Source: an uncultured Acidobacteriaceae bacterium
GTDB lineage: Bacteria; Acidobacteriota; Terriglobia; Terriglobales; Acidobacteriaceae
Length of the DNA stretch: 64,000 nucleotides
Assembly: GCA_903904755.1 (NCBI GenBank)
Contig: CAIVDV010000008.1
Location: 27,680 to 91,679, forward strand
Reading direction: 5' to 3'
Shown: piece after piece, positions 17,661 to 25,220 of the stretch
Layout: each line of letters begins with the position of its first letter
How positions within the stretch are numbered: position 1 is the first letter of the stretch
Notes under the pieces: generated by a model
What the model was told of the DNA's origin: nothing
Databases searched by the model: none
Seen by the model: the letters and a program-made list of their open reading frames with translations, nothing else
Program-made: the position numbers and the translations under genes

Positions 17661-18790
17661 TGACAACTTTGGAGTGGGCGGCGAAGGTGTGTGCGGGAGC
17701 GGCGGCGCTGCCGGCGGCAATGTTTGCTGTGAATGTTTGGCTGTTTGGGCGGCCGCGGGCGAGAGGCGGAAAGCTGGCGGCAGTGAGCGTGCTGATTCCG
17801 GCGCGGAATGAGGAGCTGTCAATTGGAGACGCGGCTCGATGCGTGGTGCGGTCGCGGGGCGTTGAGCTGGAGCTGATCATTCTGGACGACGGGTCGACGG
17901 ACAGCACTGTGGCCGAAGCGTGGAAGGCGGTGGGGAAATGGCCGCATCTGCGGGTGGAGGCGGCACCACCATTGCCCGCGGGATGGAATGGGAAGCAGCA
18001 TGCGTGCTGGGTACTGGCTGGGCTGGCCCGGTATGAGGTGTTGTGCTTCCTGGATGCGGATGTGCGGCTGGGGCCAGAGGCACTGGCGCGGACGGTGAGC
18101 GAGCTGGAGCAGCATGAGGTGGAGCTGGTGTCTGGGTTCCCGAGGCAGGAGACGAGGACCTTCCTGGAGTGGCTGCTGCTGCCGCTGATCCACTTCGTAC
18201 TGCTGGGGTTCCTGCCGATGGTGGGGGAGCGGTGGGGGAGAAGTGCGGGGTTTGCGGCGGGGTGTGGGCAGTACATGATGGTGCGGAAGGATGCGTATCT
18301 TGCCGCTGGGGGGCATGCGGCGATACGGACGACGATGCATGACGGGCTGCTGCTACCGCAGCGGATGCGGGCGGCGGGGTTCCGGACGCGGGTGTACGAC
18401 CTGAGCCGGGATGCGGTGTGCCGGATGTACCGGAATGCCGGGGAGGTGTGGCGGGGGCTGGCCAAGAACGCCACGGAGGGGATGGCTGCGCCAGGGCGGA
18501 TCTGGGTGTTTACCGTGCTGCTGGGATTGGGGCAGGTGCTGCCACTGCCGGTGCTGGTGTGGGCGTGGGCTGTCGGCGATGGGCCGGCGATGCGATGGGC
18601 GGCAGCGGCGGTGGGACTGGGATATGCGGTGCGGTTGGCGATGGCGGGGCGGTATGGGCAGAGCTGGCGAGGGGCGTTGTTGCATCCTGTGGGGATGCTG
18701 GTGACACTGGTGCTGCAGTGGTGGGCGCTGGGGCGGAAGGTGGCGGGGAAGCCGGCGACGTGGAAGCAGCGGGAGTATACGGTTGGGTAG
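17657..18790 (+). CDS. crtQ: Family 2 glycosyltransferase (CrtQ-like)
   Basis: This 377-residue membrane glycosyltransferase has an N-terminal hydrophobic anchor, a GT-A domain with ILDDGSTDS (about 75-83) and the metal-binding DAD at 133-135 (CFLDADVRLGP), and several hydrophobic segments after about 280. Length and layout match CrtQ, which glucosylates 4,4'-diaponeurosporenoate. ATG 17657 overlaps the acyltransferase stop by 4 bases, implying coupled translation. The sugar donor cannot be read from sequence. Confidence 0.8.
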   Translation: MMTTLEWAAKVCAGAAALPAAMFAVNVWLFGRPRARGGKLAAVSVLIPARNEELSIGDAARCVVRSRGVELELIILDDGSTDSTVAEAWKAVGKWPHLRVEAAPPLPAGWNGKQHACWVLAGLARYEVLCFLDADVRLGPEALARTVSELEQHEVELVSGFPRQETRTFLEWLLLPLIHFVLLGFLPMVGERWGRSAGFAAGCGQYMMVRKDAYLAAGGHAAIRTTMHDGLLLPQRMRAAGFRTRVYDLSRDAVCRMYRNAGEVWRGLAKNATEGMAAPGRIWVFTVLLGLGQVLPLPVLVWAWAVGDGPAMRWAAAAVGLGYAVRLAMAGRYGQSWRGALLHPVGMLVTLVLQWWALGRKVAGKPATWKQREYTVG

Positions 18791-19418
18791 CAGGTGGCGG
18801 GTTTGGGGGCTGAGCCTGGTGCTGGTGCTGCCAGGGATGTGCGTTGGGCAGGCGGCGAAGGACGGTTATGCCGAGCGGCTGAAGGCGGCGCGGGCGGCGT
18901 ACTTCCGTGTGGTTGAGGGGAACGACCGTGCGGCGGATGCGGAGGCGCACCGGCTGCTGGAGGCGATGGAGAAGGCGTATCCGGGAGATGCGGTGGTGAA
19001 GGCTTATCAGGGAAGCCTGGAGCTGCTGGATGTGGCGCATGACTGGCGGATATGGAACCTGAAGCGGCAGTCGGATGAGGGATTGGCGCTGCTGGATGCT
19101 GCGGTGGCACAGGCTCCGGATGCGCCGGAAGCGCGATTTTTGAGGGCGGCGACGAGCTGGCATTTGCCGGGGTTTTATCATCGGCGGGCGCAGTGCGAGG
19201 CGGATTTTGCAGTGCTTGCGCCGCGGGCGGAGCGGGATGCCCGGGAGGGTCGATTGCCTCCGGAGTTGGCCGCTGCGGTGGAGAACTATTGGGGGCAGAT
19301 TTTGGCGGACCGCAAGGATTGGGCGGGGGCGCGAGCGGCGTTTGGGGCGGCGGTACGCATTGCGGCAGCAAGCCCGGCGGGCGTTGAGGCGGCGAAGCGG
19401 TTGCGGGAGATGAAGTAA
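18783..19418 (+). CDS. Small secreted helical-repeat protein at the end of the carotenoid operon
   Basis: I do not recognise a named family. The 211-residue product starts with a signal peptide (VWGLSLVLVLPGMCVGQA) and continues as Ala/Glu/Arg-rich helices that look TPR-like, for example EGLALLDAAVAQAPDAPEARFLRAATSW and NYWGQILADRKDWAGARAAFGAAV. It overlaps the glycosyltransferase end by 8 bases and starts at TTG 18783, so it belongs to the same transcript. A periplasmic scaffold or partner for the pigment enzymes is inference. Confidence 0.7.
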   Translation: MGSRWRVWGLSLVLVLPGMCVGQAAKDGYAERLKAARAAYFRVVEGNDRAADAEAHRLLEAMEKAYPGDAVVKAYQGSLELLDVAHDWRIWNLKRQSDEGLALLDAAVAQAPDAPEARFLRAATSWHLPGFYHRRAQCEADFAVLAPRAERDAREGRLPPELAAAVENYWGQILADRKDWAGARAAFGAAVRIAAASPAGVEAAKRLREMK

Positions 19419-19423
19419 AAAGG

Positions 19424-19547
19424 GGGGGGGGTGGGGTGTTTTTTGCGGGAAATCTCTCCTAACCTGTTTCGTTTCTTTTACCTGCGAGGTGGTTACCTGG
19501 TTGCAAAATGGGTGTTTTTGTGCGCTTTTGGGGTGCATTTTGCGCGC
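19424..19547 (+). repeat. Dispersed repeat B, right copy
   Basis: It shares four collinear blocks with the inverted copy at 121-236: GGTGTTTTTTGCGGG, GGTGGTTACCTGG (19488-19500), TTTTTGTGC (19515-19523) and TTTTGCGCGC (19538-19547). It begins only a few bases after the last carotenoid-operon gene. No open frame or clear hairpin was seen. Confidence 0.5.
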
Positions 19548-19741
19548 TGTTGCTGAGGTGAAGGGGTGAGGTGATGTTACCGGGGTAACGTGTGCCCGGA
19601 TAGAGGCTTTTTGAGTGCTGGATTGATTGTGCGCCTGTTGGGGGAAAATATATGCAAATGCAGCGGGGCTAGCGGTGTTAGCGGGGTTAGCGGGGTTAGG
19701 GGAGGCAGGGGTCAGGTTTTGAGTGCTGGCTATTCGGTGGG

Positions 19742-19863
19742 GGCGAGTCAGCAAGTCAGCGGATTGATCTGGCGCTCGATTGGAGTTGGAGTGGTAAAGG
19801 CGGGAGAGTGGTCACTCCCCGGTCCCCAAGTGCGAGGGACCGGGGGCACCCGTCTTTGGATTT
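19742..19863 (+). repeat. Dispersed repeat A with conserved hairpin, copy 1
   Basis: This 122-base element aligns without gaps to 22605-22726; by hand count about 105 of 122 positions agree. It contains a perfect 10-bp stem, CCCCGGTCCC (19817-19826) and GGGACCGGGG (19836-19845), around the loop CAAGTGCGA, followed by GGCACCCG. The second stem pair is C-G here but A-T in the other copy, a compensatory change that points to a selected structure. Confidence 0.8.
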
Positions 19864-20026
19864 GGGTAGAAGTAGAGGGAGCCGTGCCAACTGCCTCCGG
19901 GTGATTGGAGATTCGTTTGATGGGCGGGTTTCGAGTCCAGGTTCTCGATGCACGATTCAGCGGGAACAGTGAGTTCGTGTGGGTCGCATCACGAGGTGAA
20001 TCCGCGCAGTGCCCTAACGAGCGCGA

Positions 20027-21034
20027 CTATTTGGAAGCGGGAGCGAAGGACCATGTGAGGATGACGTTTTTGCCGTAGCCTTCCTCTTTCTCCTTGTCGC
20101 AGACGATTTTGCCGGAGAGGATGTTGAGGTTTGTGAAGGGCTGTGTGTCGGGCTTCATGGAGAACATCCCAGGGTCGACACAACCGCTGTTGTATCCGGG
20201 GTCGGTATAAGTTTTTGAGCTAGGCGGCCTGTCACCCGCCCTGTCGCCGTGGACCTGCCACCCGTAGAGATGGTGGTTGAGATTTACTTTGATGTAGGAG
20301 AAGACTTCGGAGTCGCCATCAAAGGTTTCGGTGCCCTCTGCGTAGTGCTGACGGCCCTGGTCGTCGATTTCAAGCCGGTTCATGATGCCGACCATATGAA
20401 TGAAGCCGAATTGGGCCATTTGGTCGTCCGCGAGGTTTTCCCGGATGGGGCGGGTGCTTTCGTCGCCGTCGAGGAAGAAGAGGTTGCGCTGCCAGGAGCC
20501 GTTCTTCTCCGTTGGGCCGATATAGACAGAGACGAATCCGGAGTAGAGGGGTAGCTTTTTGCCGGGTACGCTTGCACCGGGATCGTCGGGGGTGCCCTTG
20601 GATGCGGCCAGCTTTGGGTCGACGAGGATTACGACGCCGATGACCTGGTGCTGGAAGGGGTGCTGGTAACTGGCGGTGATCTGGACCATGTGGTGAGCGG
20701 GCATCACGGTGGGCGCGGTGTAGATGAACTCGGACGGTGAGGTTTGCCGCAGAGTGCCTGCTTCCGCAGTGATGCTGTCAGCGAGCACGGTGGGCGCTGG
20801 ACAGGTTGGCGCGGAGGCTGTCGCATTCGGATCCACGCATCCGGCCATGATGAGCGTTATGGTGGCACCGAGGTTGGCGGTGGCCGGGATGGGCAGGAAC
20901 TCGTAGTTGCCGAGCGACGGAGTTGCGCGGGCCACCTGAGCGCCGCCGCCCAAAATCAACAGCACAAGGAATGTGAGAGCGCACACGGGCTTGCTACGGG
21001 AGAACGGGCCAATAGGGCCAAGGTGATATTTCAT
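20027..21034 (-). CDS. Secreted protein of unknown function
   Basis: I do not recognise the family. The 335-residue product has an N-terminal hydrophobic signal segment (ALTFLVLLILGGGAQVARA). A beta-rich part follows (about 40-150) that could be an Ig-like fold with a Cys pair (AGCVDPNATASAPTCPAP). The C-terminal half has aromatic and charged segments (NLNHHLYGWQVHGDRAGD) and two further cysteines. ATG 21034 has GGAG 5 bases upstream; GTG 21040 is the alternative. Base composition is a little less GC-rich than the neighbours. It is probably periplasmic or cell-surface. Confidence 0.7.
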   Translation of the reverse strand: MKYHLGPIGPFSRSKPVCALTFLVLLILGGGAQVARATPSLGNYEFLPIPATANLGATITLIMAGCVDPNATASAPTCPAPTVLADSITAEAGTLRQTSPSEFIYTAPTVMPAHHMVQITASYQHPFQHQVIGVVILVDPKLAASKGTPDDPGASVPGKKLPLYSGFVSVYIGPTEKNGSWQRNLFFLDGDESTRPIRENLADDQMAQFGFIHMVGIMNRLEIDDQGRQHYAEGTETFDGDSEVFSYIKVNLNHHLYGWQVHGDRAGDRPPSSKTYTDPGYNSGCVDPGMFSMKPDTQPFTNLNILSGKIVCDKEKEEGYGKNVILTWSFAPASK

Positions 21035-21175
21035 CTTCACTCCAGGGCGCGGAATGCGCGGCGATACGGACGGCGGGCTATTGGATTTTGACGAACTGCA
21101 CGGGCCGATTCCTGTGAATTTGTACTTGGGACAACAAAGTCCGTCAAGCTATGGAAGGGGGTGACGGGGCGGTTT

Positions 21176-21213
21176 GGCAAGGTCGGGATTGAATCGACTA
21201 TCCCGACCTTGCC
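21176..21213. repeat. Perfect 14-bp inverted repeat
   Basis: GGCAAGGTCGGGAT (21176-21189) and ATCCCGACCTTGCC (21200-21213) are perfectly complementary around a 10-base loop. No T-run follows on either strand. It lies in the gap between the OmpA-family gene and the secreted unknown gene, both minus strand, so it may act as a terminator-like barrier or protect mRNA ends. Confidence 0.7.
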
Positions 21214-21220
21214 GTGGAAG

Positions 21221-21258
21221 CACCGCAAGACTTTGGCGCTGCGCCAAAGTCTGCGGTG
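21221..21258. repeat. Near-perfect 18-bp inverted repeat with one-base loop
   Basis: CACCGC plus AGACTTTGGCGC (with one bulged A at 21227) pairs with GCGCCAAAGTCT plus GCGGTG across a single T at 21240. It lies 7 bases from the preceding inverted repeat. The pair forms a tandem of very stable hairpins or cruciforms, unusual for an intrinsic terminator because there is no poly-T tract. Confidence 0.7.
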
Positions 21259-21338
21259 GGTGGAACTTTCTGACTCTCGGTGCGTGCGGCTCGAATCGTC
21301 AATGTGAAGCTATCGCCAAATACTCGGCTTGAGGCCAG

Positions 21339-22277
21339 TTATTGCTCCACGAGTTCGACGCGGCGGTTCTTTGCTCGTCCGTCTTCGCTGCGGTTGCTGG
21401 CTACGGGGGCAAGCGGGCCCGCGCCCTCTGCTGAAAGGCGGGTTAGGGGGACGCCATATTGGGTGGTGAGGGCCTTGACGACAGCGTCCGCGCGTCGGCG
21501 GGCGAGGTCCATGTTGGATGCAAGCGCGCCAACGTTGTCGGTGTGGCCGACAACGAGGAGTTTGAGCGAAGCCTGGTCATGCATCAGCTTGCCGATTTCC
21601 TTGAGTGCCGGGTCAGATTCGGGCTTGACGTCAGCCTTTCCGGTATCGAAGTAGATGCCGTAAACGGCAGAGTGGCCCTGGGATGCGATGTCATCTCCGA
21701 GAGCCTTGGCGTCGACGTTGACCAGATCCTTTTCCATGCTTTTGGTTTCGACGACGAAGAGGACGGTTTGCGTGCCGAGGGAGAGGTTGCTCCACTGGCC
21801 GACATGGACGGTGACGTATGCGGTTCCGCCGGGGCGATCGAGCTTGGCAGCGATGAATCGATGGCCTGCGTTCCAGCTCCAGTCTTCTTCCCCGACAGAG
21901 GCGAGTTGCGTGGGGCCGCCGCTTCCGCAACCGTCGTTGTTGATGCAGGAGAAGAGGGGCTTGAATCCTGCCTGGGTGAGGGCGCTTTCGAAGTTCTTGT
22001 AAATCTCGAGGACGCTGCGAGGAGCTGGCGTGTCGTAAACAATGCGGGTTATTTTGCCTTCAACGGTGAGGCTCTTAGGGGTACCAACGTTGGGCCGGCT
22101 GAGAGGGACCTTGAATTCATCGAAGTTGGAGACGACGTATTTGGAGATGGTGGAGCCGGGGAAGCGGGAAACCAAGGGATGATCTGCGCTGCCGGGGATA
22201 TCTTGCTGGGCCGTAACGAGAGTTGGCTGCAACAGGAGGAAGAGAGCAAGCGGCAAAGCTTTTGCAACAGGGTGCAT
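21339..22277 (-). CDS. OmpA-family peptidoglycan-associated outer-membrane protein
   Basis: The 312-residue product starts with a signal peptide (ALPLALFLLLQPTLVTAQQ). The N-terminal half, including PLSRPN...VEGKITRIVYDTPAPRSVLEIYKNFESAL, is DUF4892-like. The C-terminal OmpA domain has the peptidoglycan-binding signature VVGHTDNVGALASNMDLARRRADAV and ends NRRVELVEQ. It probably tethers the envelope or senses cell-wall status. ATG 22277 has AAGGAG 5 bases upstream; an earlier in-frame start at 22301 lacks support. It is followed by the tandem inverted repeats. Confidence 0.85.
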   Translation of the reverse strand: MHPVAKALPLALFLLLQPTLVTAQQDIPGSADHPLVSRFPGSTISKYVVSNFDEFKVPLSRPNVGTPKSLTVEGKITRIVYDTPAPRSVLEIYKNFESALTQAGFKPLFSCINNDGCGSGGPTQLASVGEEDWSWNAGHRFIAAKLDRPGGTAYVTVHVGQWSNLSLGTQTVLFVVETKSMEKDLVNVDAKALGDDIASQGHSAVYGIYFDTGKADVKPESDPALKEIGKLMHDQASLKLLVVGHTDNVGALASNMDLARRRADAVVKALTTQYGVPLTRLSAEGAGPLAPVASNRSEDGRAKNRRVELVEQ

Positions 22278-22521
22278 GAATTCTCCTTTTTGGGGTAACA
22301 AGGCGGAGGCTTTCGGGGGAATCCGCCTGAAATCGCTTGGTCAGTATATCGGCCTATCCCATTGAGAAATCAACCAGAAAAGAACGGCAAGCTGCAGGGG
22401 TCTCCGTTGAAGGCAAAGAGGTTGGCGGTGGCCAGGGGAATGGCCACGTCCGCGGGGGACTCTGGGGGGGGTGGGGGGAAAAGCAGATTCCCTGCTGGGG
22501 ATGACAGACAAAGACGCAAGA

Positions 22522-22551
22522 GCAAAGGCAAAGGCAAGGGCAAGGGCAAGG
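22522..22551. repeat. Hexanucleotide tandem repeat (GCAARG)5
   Basis: Five direct hexamers in a row: GCAAAG twice then GCAAGG three times. Such microsatellites can change copy number by slippage. It lies outside genes, just upstream of a hairpin and dispersed repeat A, and may be part of the same composite element. Confidence 0.75.
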
Positions 22552-22604
22552 ACATGGCTGGCATTGGTTCGTCCCACCCTTCCAAAACGAGGAAGGGGGC
22601 ACCC

Positions 22605-22726
22605 GGCGAGTGAGCGGGTCAGCGGATTGAGCTGGCGCTCGACTGGAGTTGGAGTATTGAGAGCGGGAGAGTGGCCGCTCACCGGTCCCCAAGTGCGAGG
22701 GACCGGTGGCACCCGGCTGTTGATTT
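22605..22726 (+). repeat. Dispersed repeat A with conserved hairpin, copy 2
   Basis: Gap-free partner of 19742-19863. Its hairpin is CACCGGTCCC (22680-22689) with GGGACCGGTG (22699-22708), again around the loop CAAGTGCGA and followed by GGCACCCG. It ends 14 bases from the stop of the OPT transporter gene (minus strand) and could terminate that transcript. Confidence 0.8.
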
Positions 22727-22740
22727 GATGGGGGTGGCAG

Positions 22741-24915
22741 CTATTTCTTGAGGGGTTTGCGGGCGAAGTAGAAGAGGGAGAAGGCGAGGGCTGCGAACAT
22801 GACGACGGAGACGCCGCTGTTGTAGAGGAAGGTGTGGGGGAACTGGATGGGGACGGTGGCTCCGGTGAGGGACTCGTATGCCTTGATGGCGACGCCGAGG
22901 AGGCCGACGATGCCGCCGGCGGCGATGAGGCCGGAGGCGTAGAGGGCGCCGGGGGAGATTTCGCTTTCGTCAGGCTTTTCGCCGACTTTGGCGAGGGCGC
23001 GGTCAACCATCCAGCGGACGACGCCGCCGACGAAGATGGCGAGGGTGGTGCCGATGGAGAGGTAGGCACCGACAGCGAAGGTGAGGGAACGGATGCCAAG
23101 GAGCTCGACGGCGACGACGAGGAAGACTCCCATGAGGACGAGTCCCCAGGGGAGCTTCTGGGAGAGGATGCCGTTGATGACGGTGGCCATGAGGCGGGCC
23201 TGGGGCGCGGCGGCTTTTTCGCTGCCGATGCCCTGGATCCACTGAACCTCAATGCGATGGGAGGTGGGCGAGTAGAGGTATTTGCCGTCGGCGAGTTCGG
23301 AGGAGCCGAGGGCGTTGAGGACAATGTACTCGCTGGCAGCGTGCTGGGTGGTGACTTTGCCGGCGTCCTGAACGGGGATGCGTTCGGGGAGGTGGGCGTT
23401 GGGCTGGACGGCGACGCCGTCGTGGGTGGCGTTGATGTCCCAGGGCTGGGCGGCGGTGCGGAACTCCTGGAAGGCGGTGTTCATGGCTGTGAGGGTGACA
23501 CCGATGATGACGGTGGAGACGCAGACGCCGATCATGAGGGCGAGTTGCTGGAGGCGGGGGGTTGCGCCGATGAGGTAGCCGGTTTTGAGGTCCTGGGAGG
23601 TATCGCCGGCGTTGGAGGCAGCGATGCAGACAGCGCCGCCGATGGTGATGGCGAGTGCGCCGAAGGCGGGAGCGGTCCAGCCCTTGAGGAGGAAGATGGC
23701 GGAGGTGGCCATGAGGGTGGCGATGGTCATGCCGCTGACGGGCGAGGCGGAGGAGCCGACGATGCCGACGATGCGGGAGCTGACGGTGACGAAGAGGAAG
23801 CCGAAGACGACGACGAGGAGGGCAGCGGCGAGGTTGGCCCATGCGCCGACGAATGCGCCGGGGACGGGTTTGAACTCCAGAAAGAGGAACATGATGGCGA
23901 CCAGAGCGACGGAGCCGAGGATGACGACGGACATGGGGAGATCGTCTTCGGTGCGGAGGACCTTGGGAGCGCCGGATTTGGAGCCGCGCATTTGCCGGAT
24001 GCCGCCGGTGAGCGCGCCGACGATGGTGGGGATGGTCTTGATGAGGGTGATGAGGCCGGCGGCGGCGACTGCGCCCGCGCCCATGGGGCGGATGTAGGTG
24101 GACCACATTTGGCTGGGGCCCATTTGGTCAATGGGAATGGTGCCGGGGTAGACGGGGTGCCCGATGGATGCGCCGAAGAAGTGGATGAGGGGCATGAGGA
24201 CAAGCCAACTGACGCAGCCGCCGGCGAACATGATGCCGGCGACGCGGGGGCCGATGATGTAGCCGACGCCGAGGTACTCGGGGGTAGCGTCGGCGCGGAT
24301 GGCTGCGCCTTTGAGGATGTGCTGAGCGCCGAGGTCGGGCTGGTAGTCGGGGGTGCCGGGCCAGGCGGCGAAGAGGTTGTCGTTCTGGAAGAGAGTGTAG
24401 AGACCGCCGAGGCCGAGGCCGAGGAAGATGCGGGAGGCGAAGGAGCCGCCGCGGTCTCCGGCGATGAGGACGTCGGCGCATGCGGTGCCCTCAGGGTAGG
24501 TGAGGGTGCCGTGTTCTTCAACGATGAGCTGGCGGCGGAGGGGAATCATGAAGAGGACGCCGAGCCATCCGCCGACGAGGGCGAGCATGAAGATGCGGGA
24601 GTATTCGAGGTCGTAGCCGAGGAAGATGAGGGCGGGGAGGGTGAAGATGACGCCGGAGGCGATGGACTGGCCGGCGTTTCCGGTGGTTTGGACGATGTTG
24701 TTTTCAAGGATGGAAGCGCGGCCGAAGACGCGGAGGATGCTGATGGAGAGTACGGAGATGGGGATGGAGGCGGCGACGGTGAGGCCGGCCTTGATGCCGA
24801 CATAGACGGTGACAGCGCCGAAGACAATGCCGAAGAAGGAACCGAGCAGGAGAGCGCGGAGGGTGAATTCGGGACGTTTTTCACTGGCGGGGATGTAGGG
24901 CTGGAAATCGGGCAC
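22741..24915 (-). CDS. OPT-family oligopeptide transporter
   Basis: This 724-residue integral membrane protein of the OPT family imports small peptides or, in some members, metal-chelate complexes. It begins in FTLRALLLGSFFGIVFGAVTVYVGIKAGLTVAASIPISVLSI, typical of the first helices, followed by NNIVQTTGNAGQSIASGVIFTLPAL. Many hydrophobic segments are spread across the length. The NAGDTSQDLKTGYLIGATP block is a family hallmark. I set the start at GTG 24915 because AGGAGG lies 9 bases upstream and the earlier in-frame codon (25023) adds unconserved sequence. It is divergent from comF. Confidence 0.92.
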   Translation of the reverse strand: MPDFQPYIPASEKRPEFTLRALLLGSFFGIVFGAVTVYVGIKAGLTVAASIPISVLSISILRVFGRASILENNIVQTTGNAGQSIASGVIFTLPALIFLGYDLEYSRIFMLALVGGWLGVLFMIPLRRQLIVEEHGTLTYPEGTACADVLIAGDRGGSFASRIFLGLGLGGLYTLFQNDNLFAAWPGTPDYQPDLGAQHILKGAAIRADATPEYLGVGYIIGPRVAGIMFAGGCVSWLVLMPLIHFFGASIGHPVYPGTIPIDQMGPSQMWSTYIRPMGAGAVAAAGLITLIKTIPTIVGALTGGIRQMRGSKSGAPKVLRTEDDLPMSVVILGSVALVAIMFLFLEFKPVPGAFVGAWANLAAALLVVVFGFLFVTVSSRIVGIVGSSASPVSGMTIATLMATSAIFLLKGWTAPAFGALAITIGGAVCIAASNAGDTSQDLKTGYLIGATPRLQQLALMIGVCVSTVIIGVTLTAMNTAFQEFRTAAQPWDINATHDGVAVQPNAHLPERIPVQDAGKVTTQHAASEYIVLNALGSSELADGKYLYSPTSHRIEVQWIQGIGSEKAAAPQARLMATVINGILSQKLPWGLVLMGVFLVVAVELLGIRSLTFAVGAYLSIGTTLAIFVGGVVRWMVDRALAKVGEKPDESEISPGALYASGLIAAGGIVGLLGVAIKAYESLTGATVPIQFPHTFLYNSGVSVVMFAALAFSLFYFARKPLKK

Positions 24916-25220
24916 GCGAAGAGCCTCCTGAGACGGTTCACGGAAGGTTAGCCGGAACGGTATGAACCAATATACCGGGGAATATAGGGGATTTGGCGAG
25001 GGGAGAGAAAGTGCGGGCGTCACAGGAGTTGAGGAGGGCGGGGGGAATGGTTATGAGGGGATGAAAATGCGGGGGCGGGTGGCCACAAGGGATAGCATTC
25101 GCGGGCGGGCTGTGCGTATACTTGGGGGCATGAGCGGTGTTTACCGACCGCGCGTGATGGAGGTGCGACTTCAGGATCGACCCTCGGCATGAGCTTTGCG
25201 ATGTACTACCGGGCGCGCCG
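24916..25220. other. Divergent gap between OPT transporter and comF
   Basis: About 305 bases with no credible gene. It must carry promoters for both flanking genes, but I see no convincing -35/-10 pair and no strong hairpin. Confidence 0.5.

Larger units (their letters stand above)
19419..20026. other. Gene-free, repeat-rich intergenic region
   Basis: No credible gene. The stretch holds dispersed repeat B (19424-19547), a palindrome GTTACC/GGTAAC near 19575, short tandem GTTAGCGGG units around 19670-19700, and dispersed repeat A (19742-19863). Sequence from 19864 to 20026 shows nothing I can name. Confidence 0.6.
22278..22740. other. Gene-free, repeat-rich region upstream of the OmpA-family gene
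   Basis: No credible gene; several frames are open only because of low complexity. It holds five GCAARG hexamers (22522-22551), a hairpin CCCTTCC/GGAAGGG (22577-22583 with 22591-22597) followed by GGCACCCGG, and copy 2 of dispersed repeat A. The promoter of the OmpA-family gene should lie near the left end. Confidence 0.6.

Noticed and set aside
19920..19960. Possible tRNA-like TTCGAGTCC segment
   Set aside because: No acceptor stem, anticodon arm or CCA-proximal pairing could be built around it.
22370..22585. Leu/Pro-rich minus-strand frame over the hexamer repeat
   Set aside because: It is a translation of the GCAARG microsatellite and C-rich sequence, not a gene.
22834..24951. Long plus-strand frame opposite the OPT transporter
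   Set aside because: The translation is acidic Gly/Asp/Glu low complexity, the mirror image of hydrophobic membrane codons on the other strand.
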